Part shown: positions 1 through 11,200 of the stretch, one piece after another | Layout: the number at the start of each line of letters is the position of its first letter | Position numbering within the stretch: position 1 is the stretch's first letter | Origin: Paenibacillus oenotherae | GTDB taxonomy: Bacteria; Bacillota; Bacilli; Paenibacillales; Paenibacillaceae | NCBI RefSeq assembly: GCF_019443105.1 | Contig: NZ_JAHZIJ010000015.1 | Location: 1-64,000 of the forward strand | DNA length: 64,000 bases | Reading direction: 5' to 3' | The notes under the pieces: model-generated | Database searches by the model: none | Told to the model about the DNA's origin: nothing | Seen by the model: only the letters and a program-made list of their open reading frames with translations | Made by a program: the position numbers and the translations under genes

Positions 1-2171
1 GGAAGCCGTTGTCCAATACGCGGCTGTATGTCATGGATGATCGGCTCAGGGAGCAGCCGATCGGGGTAGCCGGAGAGCTGTGCATCGCGGGAGCGGGCTT
101 GGCGCGCGGCTACCTGAACCGCCCGGAGCTGACGGAAGAGAAGTTTGTGCAGCATCCGAACGGAGAGCGGCTGTACCGGACGGGAGATTTGGCGAGATGG
201 CTGCCGGACGGCAACCTGGACTATTTGGGCCGGATTGACGAGCAGGTGAAAATCCGGGGCTACCGGATCGAGCTGGGCGAGATCGAGGCGGTTCTGCAGC
301 GACACGAGCAGGTGAAGGAAGCGGTAGTGATTGCGCGTCAGGATAAGGGAGCGGATTCCTATCTGTGCGCGTATGTGGTTGGTCACGGCAAGCTGGAAGC
401 AGCGGAGCTTCGCCGATATGTGGGAAGCCAACTGCCAAGCTACATGGTGCCGGCGTTCTTCGTAGAATTGACCGAGGTGCCGCTGACGCCGAACGGGAAG
501 GTGGATCGGAGAGGACTGCCGGAGCCGGAGCGGAGCGCTATGGGAGGCGAAAGCTACGTAGCGCCGCGGACGGAACTGGAAGCGAAGCTGGCGGAAATCT
601 GGCAAAGCGTGCTGGGTATCGCGCAAGTCGGGGCGAAGGATAATTTCTTCGAGCTGGGCGGTCATTCGCTAAAGGCGACGATGTTGGTAGCGCAGCTGCA
701 TAAAGAATTGAATGTGAGCATCCATCTTCGTGATATTTTTCAGACTTCTTCTTTGGCTGAATTGGCTGAAAGAATATCTAAAATGGAAAAAGAAGAATTT
801 AATTCTATTGTAAAGACAGAAACACGCGCCTATTATCCGGTCTCTTCCGCTCAGAAACGTATGTATGCATTAAGCCAGCTGGAAGGGGTGGAAGCCAGCT
901 ACAATATTCCAGTAACCTATCTAATAGAAGGAAAGCTGGATACAGAAAGGGTAGAGGAGGTGTTCCGAACGCTTCTTGAACGCCACGAATCGCTTCGTAC
1001 ATCCTTTGGTATTGTAGAGGAGGAAGTGGTTCAGTTCGTTCATGAAGGGGTTCCTCTGGTTATTGAGTATGACAGTTTTGCAGATGAGTCGAAGATACAC
1101 GATCACATTCTCAAATTTGTTCGTCCATTCGATCTTTCCCAGCATACGCTATTGCGGATAGGGCTGACGGAGATCGGTACGGACCGCCATATCTTGCTGC
1201 TTGATATGCATCATATTATTTCGGACGGGACTTCTTTGTCGATTCTGGTAGAGGAGTTTATCCGGTTATATCAAGGAGAAACGTTGACGGAGCTTAGACT
1301 GCAGTACAAAGACTACGCCGTGTGGGAGCGCGATATTGCGCAAAGCAAAGCGTACAACAAGATTAAAGCTTACTGGCTTGAGCGCTTTTCCGGGGAGGTT
1401 CCAGTGTTGAACCTGCATACCGATTATCCTCGTCCGTCCATCCAGAGCTTCGAAGGGGCCGCGGTCAACTTCCGTATCGAACAAGAGACGGCAGCGGGGC
1501 TGCGAAAGCTGATTGCTTCTACCGGAGCGACTATGTATATGATACTGTTGGCGGCATATACCGCTCTGTTGTCCAAATATACCGGACAAGAAGATATTAT
1601 TGTTGGAACGCCGGTTGCAGGTCGGTCGCATGCAGATCTCGAAAAAATCATCGGTATGTTCGTCGGGACGGTTGCGTTGAGAAACTACCCGTTGCCCAAC
1701 AAACCGTTTAGTGATTTTGTTCTGGAAGTCAAAGAGAACGCCTTGCTCGCTTTTGAGAACCAAAGTTATCCGTTGGAGGAGTTGGCGGCAAATTTGAGTC
1801 TGCCGAGGGATCCGAGCCGAAATCCGATATTCAGTACGATGTTCGCACTGCAAAATATACCGGATAACGAATCGTCGAAAAAAGAGCATCTTTCATTATC
1901 CTTCACTCCGCTTGGCGATGATCATTATGTATCCAAAGTGGATCTGACGCTGTACGCCATGGAGAATGAAGCATTGGGCACATTGGATATGAACCTGGAA
2001 TATTGTACGAAACTTTTCAAACGAGAAAGCATCGACATAATGGCTGGACATTTCATTAAATTGCTGGAGCATATCGTGCACCAGCCGGAAGCAATGATTG
2101 CGGATATTCCGCTTTCCATGCCGCATCAAAAACAGGAAGCACGGCTTGAACTGGCAGAGATAGACTTCTAA
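1..2171 (+). CDS. NRPS subunit, 3' end only (A-PCP-C)
   Basis: This is the C-terminal part of a non-ribosomal peptide synthetase; the reading frame is open at the left edge, so the gene starts outside the window. The first ~185 residues are the end of an adenylation domain (GELCIAGAGLARGYLNR, YRTGDLARW, VKIRGYRIELGEIE, NGKVDRRGLP). A peptidyl carrier domain follows (DNFFELGGHSLKAT, attachment Ser near residue 218), then a condensation domain of about 430 residues with active-site HHIISDG near residue 400. The protein stops in the usual C-A linker, so the next adenylation domain must come from the downstream subunit. The specificity pocket of the A domain lies outside the window, so its substrate cannot be read. 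The first ~700 bases are clearly GC-richer than the C domain and resemble bases 8690-9300 of the next gene. Function class is certain; product unknown. Confidence 0.95.
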   Translation, partial: KPLSNTRLYVMDDRLREQPIGVAGELCIAGAGLARGYLNRPELTEEKFVQHPNGERLYRTGDLARWLPDGNLDYLGRIDEQVKIRGYRIELGEIEAVLQRHEQVKEAVVIARQDKGADSYLCAYVVGHGKLEAAELRRYVGSQLPSYMVPAFFVELTEVPLTPNGKVDRRGLPEPERSAMGGESYVAPRTELEAKLAEIWQSVLGIAQVGAKDNFFELGGHSLKATMLVAQLHKELNVSIHLRDIFQTSSLAELAERISKMEKEEFNSIVKTETRAYYPVSSAQKRMYALSQLEGVEASYNIPVTYLIEGKLDTERVEEVFRTLLERHESLRTSFGIVEEEVVQFVHEGVPLVIEYDSFADESKIHDHILKFVRPFDLSQHTLLRIGLTEIGTDRHILLLDMHHIISDGTSLSILVEEFIRLYQGETLTELRLQYKDYAVWERDIAQSKAYNKIKAYWLERFSGEVPVLNLHTDYPRPSIQSFEGAAVNFRIEQETAAGLRKLIASTGATMYMILLAAYTALLSKYTGQEDIIVGTPVAGRSHADLEKIIGMFVGTVALRNYPLPNKPFSDFVLEVKENALLAFENQSYPLEELAANLSLPRDPSRNPIFSTMFALQNIPDNESSKKEHLSLSFTPLGDDHYVSKVDLTLYAMENEALGTLDMNLEYCTKLFKRESIDIMAGHFIKLLEHIVHQPEAMIADIPLSMPHQKQEARLELAEIDF

Positions 2172-2202
2172 ATCAGATACCATATACCACCAAGAAGAAG
2201 AC

Positions 2203-2243
2203 AATAACGGCATATCTAACCTAACGAAGGGTATGCCGTTATT
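2203..2243 (+). other. Hairpin between the two NRPS genes
   Basis: A 14-bp stem with one G-U pair (AATAACGGCATATC at 2203-2216, GGTATGCCGTTATT at 2230-2243) lies in the 121-base gap between the synthetase genes. No T-run follows, so it is not a classical terminator. It could stabilise or process the polycistronic mRNA, or be a partial attenuator. Confidence 0.55.
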
Positions 2244-2292
2244 ATCCTGTTGGTTTCTCCGCATGATACCTTCAAATAAGAGGAGAGACAAA

Positions 2293-5200
2293 ATGGTCTT
2301 TGTATACGACAGAGAGACGCTAAACGACCGTGATTACTGGTCTAATAAAATAAACGCAATAGAGGGAACCGTGTTCACTCCCGACTTTTCAGCTGCGAAT
2401 CCAAGGAAAAACAGTCTGTCGTCCATTAGACTTGCCTGTAGCGAGGAGCTTCACTTTTCGATACAAAAGATTTGTAAAAATTCGGATTACTTATTGCACG
2501 CTTTCATTATAGCGATTGTTAAGGTGTGTGTTTACAAATATACAGGCCAAACCTCCCTTGTCATCGGAACGCCGACTTACCGTTCGGATCAGGAAGGCAA
2601 GTCTGCAACCATATTGCCTGTGAGTACGGAGCTGAGAAGCGAGGAAAGCTTCAAAACGTTGGTTCGGAATGTTCGACAAACGTTAATAGAAGCCTATGAG
2701 CACGATCGTTTCCCACTAAGCCAGCTTATGAATACGGAAGAGGATCCCCGCTGGCCGGATATTACCGTTCTTGTAAACACCGTTCACGATAGGGAAATCC
2801 GGTCTCCTTTCGAACAGAATTTGCTTATTTCCGTGAGCCCGCAAGATAGCGGATTGGAAATAACGGTTGATTATAATTCGGAACTCTACCATCAGGAGAC
2901 GGTAAGCTTGATTGCCGAACATCTGATTCAATTAATGACGGGAGCTGTCAGTTCTGAACTGGATATTCCGGTTTCCAATTTGACGCTATTGTCCGAGTCT
3001 GGCAGAAAACAGCAGGAGAATTGGAATGAAACAGACCGGCCGTTCATGGATGGGATGACCATACATCGCCTGTTCGAGAATAGAGCGGAACAGCATCCTG
3101 ATCGAATTGCCATCCGATTTGAGCAACAGAGCCTCACCTATAAGCAATTGAACGATAAAGCCTCACGGGTAGCCGCTGAGTTGATCCGCCAAGGGGTTGG
3201 CAGGAACAGGGTAATAGCTATTGCCGCGAAGCGGTCGCTGGAGATGATGGTTGGAATACTCGGGATAATGAAGGCAGGGGGAGCCTATTTGCCAATCGAC
3301 CCGAGTCTGCCTGCCGAACGGATTCAATATATGCTGCAGAACAGTCAAACGATGGTGCTGCTTCTCCAAAACGAGGCGATTTGCGAGGCCATACCTTTTG
3401 ACGGAAACAGAATTATATTGGATTCGTCGAACACGGATGCAGATTCGGAAGACAGTTCCGTCGTTTTGCCGGAAAACGCTCCAAGCGATCTTGCTTACGT
3501 CATTTATACGTCTGGCTCCACAGGCCAACCGAAAGGGGTCATGGTTGAGCATGTCTCGCTAATGAACCGGCTAGAATGGATGCAGAACGAGTATCGGTTG
3601 TTGGAAACCGATGTTATTCTTCATAAAACGCCGTTCGTATTCGATGTGTCTGTATGGGAGTTGTTTTTGTGGATCATAGGCGGAGCGTCCGTCGTAATGC
3701 TTCAGCCTGAAGGGGAGAAGCTTCCCGACGTGATCATTCGGGAAATAGAAGCCAAACAAGTGAACATTATTCATTTTGTGCCGTCGATGTTCCATGCCTT
3801 TCTTGATTATGTCGATAGTTTGAAAGATAGGTCGGCATTGGCTTCATTGAAGAGGATATTTACAAGCGGTGAAGCGCTGGGGCTGCACCATGTACAAAAA
3901 TTCGATGAACGGTTGGGACAGCCGTTCGGGACGAGGCTTATTAATTTATACGGTCCGACAGAGGCAACCATTGATGTTACGTACTATGACTGTACAGGTG
4001 GTCTAACGGACAGGACGGTCCCGATCGGCAAACCTATTCAAAATACGAAAATTCATATCCTTGATCCGGATGGACACCCTCAGCCTGTCGGTGTGTCTGG
4101 GGAATTATGCATTTCCGGCATGGGCCTGGCCAGAGGATACATGAATCGGACGGATTTAACCGCTGAGAAGTTTATTGATCGGCCCGTACGGCTTCCTGAT
4201 GCGGAACGGATCTACAAGACGGGAGATTTGGCCAAGTGGCGCAGCGACGGGAATATTGAATATTTGGGCAGAATCGATCAGCAGGTGAAGATTAGGGGCT
4301 ACCGCATCGAATTGGCTGAGATTGAATTCGTCCTTCAGTCTCATGAGGCTGTCAAAGAAGCGATCGTCATCAAACTTTCGAGCGATGAAGCAACCGAGTC
4401 ACTATGCGCATACTATACCTCTGAGTCAGAAGTTCATGCCGACATGTTAAGAGCGCATATGGCGAATCGTATTCCGGAGTATATGATTCCGGTCTACTTC
4501 GTTCGGTTGAATCAGCTGCCGTTAACCGTTAGCGGCAAGATCGACAGGAAGGCTTTGCCGGCGCCTGACAATTCTAAAGAGGACGAGTATGTGGCGCCGT
4601 CGACAGCGCTGGAAGAACATCTTGTCTCGATTTGGTCGTCGGTGCTTGGGAAAAAACGGATCGGCGTTACAGACAATTTCTTCAAGCTGGGCGGAGATTC
4701 GATTAAAGGCATTCAGGTGTGCGCCAGATTAAATAACATTGGCTATAAACTGGAGATGAAAACATTATTCCGGTACGCAACTATTGCCGATGTAACGCCT
4801 CACATTCAACAAATCGATGAGCAAATCGATCAAGGGCCGGTTACGGGCGAATTGCCGCTGCTGCCTATGCAAGAGTGGTTTTTCGAGCAGCAATTTGTAC
4901 AAATGAATCACTGGAATCAGGCGGTTATGCTATATAAGGAATCGGGCTACGACGAAAATATAGTAAAAGGTGTATTCGACGGCATCCTCGAGCATCATGA
5001 CGGTTTGCGGAGCGTGTATTTCAAAGATAGCGAGGGATCGTACCGAGGGCAGATTAAAGCCGTTGAACAGCCGCTTTATACATTCGAAACGATAGCATTT
5101 ATTGGATTGGACGGCATTGAACTGGCTCAAGCGATTGAAACAGAAGCGAACCGGCTGCAAGCTTCTATCGATTTGAACGAAGGGCCTCTAGTCAAATTAG

Positions 5201-8200
5201 GATTATTCAAAACGGATAGAGGCGACCACCTGCTGATCGCTATCCATCATCTTGCTGTAGACGGGGTATCTTGGCGGATTATTTTCGAAGATTTTTCTGG
5301 AGGCTACAAGCTGTTGGAGGAAGGAAGTCCTCTACAATTCCCTTTGAAAACTCACTCTGTGCAAGAATGGGGCAACTCCCTTCGAGAGTATGCCACAAGC
5401 GCCGAGTTTGCAGGAGAGGCCACCTATTGGGCCGAGGTTGAGCGAACGGTCATTGATCCGCTTCCAAGAGACTATGTGCTCTCCAAATCCCGGATTGCCG
5501 ATTCCGCAATGGTGGAGCTTCAATTGGGAGAAGAAGAAACCGAGCTTTTGTTGACGCAGGTCAATTCCGCTTACTTTACGGAGATCGGGGATATTTTACT
5601 AGCTGCTTTAGGACGTGCCGTACAAGGATGGACTGGAAGCTCCAAGATAGCGGTTACGATGGAAGGGCATGGACGCGAACCGATTATAACGGGAATCAAT
5701 ATTAATCGAACGGTCGGCTGGTTTACTTCGCAATACCCTGTTGTTCTGGATATTCCGTACAATAGTGATCTTTCTTACCAAATCAAAAAGGTAAAAGAAA
5801 CGCTGCGCGCCATCCCCCAAAAAGGAGCGGGATACGGCATCATGCGGTATTTATCCGGGGAAGGGACTGCAGAATTAGGCCGTTTGGATCCGGAAATCAG
5901 CTTTAACTATTTAGGACAATTCGACCAGGATACGGAAGATACGGATATTCAAATGTCTCCTTTCCCGTCTGGGAGTACTATGAATGAGAACAGCAAGCGG
6001 AAAGCTGCGCTCGACATTAACGGAATGGTCTCGGGGGGGCGTCTATCCGTCTCGATCAATTACAACGGCAAGGAATATGAAGAAGCGACGATATCCCTTC
6101 TTGCTTCATCGTTCCTCAAGAATCTTCAAGACATCATTGTGCATTGTGTAAATAGGACGGAAGCTGAATGCACCCCGAGCGATATTTTCTATTCAGGCGT
6201 TAGTCTGGAAAGTCTGATCGATATGCAGCAAAAGTGGAGTAAGGAAGGACGAATTCAGGATATTTATCCGCTGACACCGCTGCAAAACGGCATGTATTTC
6301 TACTCCGTCTATGATCAAGGCTCCGATGCGTATTTCGAGCAAACATGTTTTGATTTGGACGGGGATTTCGATGTGACGCTATTCGAGAAGAGTCTGAATA
6401 AGGTAGTCGAACGCCATGAAGTGTTTCGGGCTGTTTATGATACTGAGACGCTGGACAAGCCGCTTCAGCTAATTATGCAAACCCGACTCTATTCTATTGA
6501 CTATGAGGATATTTCGGAGGCAGAGGATCAAGAAGCCTATATGGCGTCGGTTAAAAAGAAGGACAGGGAAAAAGGATTCAGGATCGGAAATGAGCGTCTG
6601 ATGCGGGTGACGGTATTAAAGCGCAACGATGCCTCTCATTATGTCATATGGAGCTTTCATCATATTCTGATGGACGGTTGGTGCATCTCCAGAGTGGCTG
6701 ATGAGTTATTCGGAATCTATGACGGTTATCGCAGCGGTCAAGAGCCGATCCTGCAAACGGCGCACTCCTACCGATTATTTATAGAATGGCTGGATCGTCA
6801 GAATGAAGAGAACGCAAAGATTTATTGGCAGCAATATTTAGAGGGACTCGATGAACGAACGGAGCTTCCTTACAAGAAAATAAGCAGCGGATTTGAGAAG
6901 TATGATGCGAATGAAAGCACGCTTGTCTTGGACACGCGGTTGACGGAGAAATTAGTTCGACTCGCGGCCGATCAGCAAGTTACGATGAATATCGTTATAC
7001 AGACGGCGTGGGGGCTGCTCCTTCAAAACTATAACCGGAGCCGAGATGTCGTATTTGGAACCGTCGTATCGGGCAGACCTCCCGAAGTGACAGGCATTGA
7101 AGAGATGATCGGACTTTTTATCAACACAATTCCGGTTCGAATTAACGTTGGAGAAGGAGTCCGCTTTTCAGAGGCGTTAAAGATCAATCAAGCTGCGGCC
7201 TTATCTTCCGCACAGTATGATTTTTATCCGCTGTACGAGATTCAGGCAAATTCTAGTCTTAGACAGCAGCTGTTCGATCATATTCTCATCTTTGAAAATA
7301 TTCCGACGGAAGCGGCAATGGAGAGCGGGAATGATCGGGATGAGGCAGACGGTCAAAAAAAATTGGGCATTCGGAACGTAGCGATCTTTGAACAGACCAA
7401 CTACGATCTCAATGTTATCGTCGTACCTGGTCCGCAGTACTCCCTGCAGTTCAAATACAACGCAAACTTATATAGCGGCATCGGCATTGAGCAGATGAAG
7501 AGGCATTTGCTGCAAATAATAACCTTTATTGCCGATTGCGTTGAATCGCCGATTCAAGAAATCGCCATTGTCGGTGACGAAGAGTCGAATGAGCTGATCT
7601 ACAGGCACAACGTCACGGATGTCGATTATCCGCGTGAAGAGACTGTCTTTACACTGTTCGAGCGTCAGGCGGCATCTGAGCCGGATCGTATTGCCGCCTC
7701 GAATAAAGATGCCCACCTCACCTATAGGGAACTGAATGAGAGAGCCAATCAATTGGCCCGACTGCTGAAGAGAAAAGGCTGCTCAAGAGGACATCATGTA
7801 GCTGTTATGGCGGAACATTCTTTTGAACTGCTAATCGGACTGCTTGCGGTAATGAAGGCCGGAGCCGCTTATATTCCGATTGATCCGGATCATCCAGCTG
7901 AGCGGGTCACGGCCATGCTGAAGGAAAGTGGTGCTTCACTGTTTCTAATGCAATCGTTCATGAATGCCGCCAACATCGGTGCGGAAATCATCTATTTGGA
8001 TGACCAATCGATATATGAAGGTGAATCGGATAATATTGCTTCCGGCTGCTCAGGGGCAGATCTGGCTTATATTATGTTCACATCGGGCACGACTGGTCTT
8101 CCGAAAGGTTCGATGATTACCCATCAAGGTCTTTCTAACTATATTTGGTGGGCCAAAAAGGTCTATGTTCCGGACGGCGGTGATTTTCCGCTTTACTCGT

Positions 8201-11200
8201 CGATCGCTTTTGATTTGACGGTTACGTCGATATTTGTTCCTCTTATCTCTGGACGGACGGTTGTCATCTATAACGAACCGGATAAAGTTATGTCCATCCG
8301 TCGGATTGTAGAAGACAACAAGTGCGATATTATTAAGCTTACTCCAACTCATCTTTCTTTGCTTCTCGATTGTAATTGCAACGGAAGTCGAGTGCGCAGG
8401 TTGATCGTTGGTGGTGAGAATCTAAGCGCGGATTTAGCTGGAAAAATATATAAGAAGTTCAACGGAAATATTCAGATCTATAATGAATATGGCCCGACGG
8501 AAACGGTTGTGGGCTGTATGATTCATCTTTACGATGCGGATGCGGAGCAAAGGGCGTCGGTGCCGATCGGGACGCCAGCTGACAATGTCTCTATCTATCT
8601 TCTGGATGAAGGACTTCGACCGGTTCCCTACCTCGTTCCTGGCGAAATGTATATCGGAGGAGACGGCGTATCAAACGGTTACTTGAACCGAGCGGAATTG
8701 ACGGAGGAGAAATTTATCGCGAACCCGTACCGCCCAGGCGAGCGGATGTACCGGACTGGGGATTTGGCGCGCCGGCAGCTGGACGGTACGGTTGAATATT
8801 TGGGCCGGATCGACCATCAGGTGAAAATCCGTGGCTACCGAATCGAGCTGGGAGAGATCGAAGCGCAGCTGCTGAAGGTGGAAGGGGTGAAGGAAGCGGC
8901 CGTGCTGGCGTGGGAAGAAGCGCTGGAAGCGTATCTGTGCGCCTATGTGGTGACAGAGAAGGAGCTAGTCGCGGCGGAACTGCGCGCGGCTCTGATCGAG
9001 AAGCTGCCGGGCTACATGGTGCCGTCCTACTTTGTTCATCTGGAGCGGCTGCCGCTGACATCGAACGGGAAGCTGGACCGGAAGGCATTGCCGGCGCCGG
9101 AAGGAAGCGATGTGGCGCGAGCGGCATATGAGGCGCCGGCAACAGAGCTGGAGAAGAAGCTGGCGGAACTATGGCAGCAGGTGCTAGGCGTGGAGCGTGT
9201 CGGAAGGCAGGACCATTTCTTCGAACTGGGCGGCCATTCGCTGAAAGCGACGACGCTGGTGGCGCAGCTGCACAAAGCGTTGCATGTGAACGTGCCGCTG
9301 CGGACGGTGTTCCAGTCGCCGAGGCTGGCAGAGCTGGCGGAAGCGATCGGCGGAATGGAGAAGACGGACTACGCGTCGATCGAGCCGGTGGCGAACAGCG
9401 ACTACTACGCGGTATCGTCGGCGCAAAAGCGGATGTATATCCTGAACCAGTTGGAAGAAGGGCAGATCAGCTACAACATGCCAAGCATGTACCGGGTGTC
9501 GGGGGAGCTGGACCTTGTCCGTGCGGAGGAAGCGTTCCGACGCTTGATCACTCGTCACGAATCGTTGAGAACGTCATTTGAAATCGTGGACGGAGAGCCG
9601 GTGCAGCGGGTGCAGGAAGGAGTAGAACTTCATCTGAAGGTGCAAGAGGCGGCGGATGAAGAGGAGCTGCAGCGCCAAGCGGAATCGTTTGTGAGACCGT
9701 TTGACCTGGCGCAGGCTCCACTGCTGCGGGCGGAGGTCGTGCGCGTGACGAGCGAGGATCACCTGCTGCTGTTCGATATGCACCATATCATATCGGACGG
9801 GCTGTCGACGGAGCTGATGATCGGGGAATGGATGCGTCTGTACGCGGGAGAATCATTGTCGGAGCTGCGGATTCAATACCGGGATTATGCGGCATGGCAA
9901 AGAAAGCTGGCGTCGAGCGAAGCGATGCGGAAGCAGGAGGCCTACTGGCTGGAGACGTTTGCGGGCGAGCTGCCGGTGCTTGAACTGGCGACGGACTATG
10001 CGCGTCCGGCGGTGCAGCGGTTTGAAGGCGAGGCGGTTGGCTTCGGCGTAGAGAAGGAGACGCTGGAAGGACTGAAGCGTCTGGCGCAGGAAACGGGAGC
10101 GACGCTGTACATGGTGCTGCTGGCGGCGTATACGACACTGCTGCACCGGTACACGGGACAAGAGGACATCGTGGTCGGTACGCCGATAGCGGGAAGACCG
10201 CATGCGGATTTGGAGAAGCTGATCGGGATGTTCGTCGGGACGCTGGCGCTTCGGACGAGTCCAAGTGGAGAGAAAACGTTCCGAGAGTATGTGGAAGAAG
10301 TGAAGGAGAAGACGCTGGAGGCGTTCGAGAATCAAGACTACCCGTTCGAGGAGCTGGTGGAGAAGCTGGATGTCCGGAAGGATCTAAGCCGGAATCCGCT
10401 GTTCGATACGATGTTCGTAATGCAGAGCAGGAGCGGAGGAGAAACGCGGCAGGCAAGCGGAATGGAAGAAGCGGCTGCAGGTGAAGAACGGCTCGGTTTT
10501 GCGCCTTATGGGACAGGGAGCACAGCGGCGAAGTTTGATTTGACGCTTCGAGCGACAGAGGAAACGGAAAGTCTCGTTCTTCTTTTCCAATACAGTATAG
10601 CTTTGTTCCATAACGAAACGATTCAGAAAATGGCGGATCATTTCATCGAACTCCTCAAAGCCGTATCGATAGATCCGGATGTTCGGATGCATAAAATCGA
10701 ATTATGGAACGAGCGCGAACTGAATAGTTTGATGAACGATTTCAACGGCACGCAGAGAGCTTACCCAGGTGCCTGCACCATTCATCAACTGTTCGAAGAG
10801 CAGGTGATGCGAACCCCTAATGGGATAGCGGTTGTTGACCATGAGAAACGGTTGACTTATAGCGAGTTGAATGAGAGGGCCAACCGGCTTGCTCATTTCT
10901 TGAGGGGAAGGGGCATTCGACCGGGAAAGGTCGTTGCTTTGCTCATGGAGCCATCGATTGATCTAGTTTCCGGGATGCTTGCCATTTTGAAATCAGGAGG
11001 GACTTTTTTGCCGCTTGATCCGGAATTGCCTTCTGAGAGAAGGGCCTACATGTTGGAGCTCAGCAATGCGGAACTGATCTTGACTCAAAGGGCATACGAG
11101 GTTGACGAAAATCTTCTTGGAAAAGTGGTCTGCATGGAACAATGTCCAACCTCCGGTTTATCTGATTCCACCCCGTCCTCGGAAGTTGGGTATGAGCATA

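Noticed and set aside
2172-2292. Frameshift joining the two NRPS genes into one
   Set aside because: The first gene ends in a normal C-A linker and the second begins with another C-domain half behind a good ribosome binding site, so no single frame could be restored by one indel.
9788-10456. Long minus-strand open frame inside the NRPS
   Set aside because: It lies in the GC-rich block opposite a well-defined condensation domain; composition is Pro/Ser/Arg-rich, as expected from the reverse strand of such DNA.
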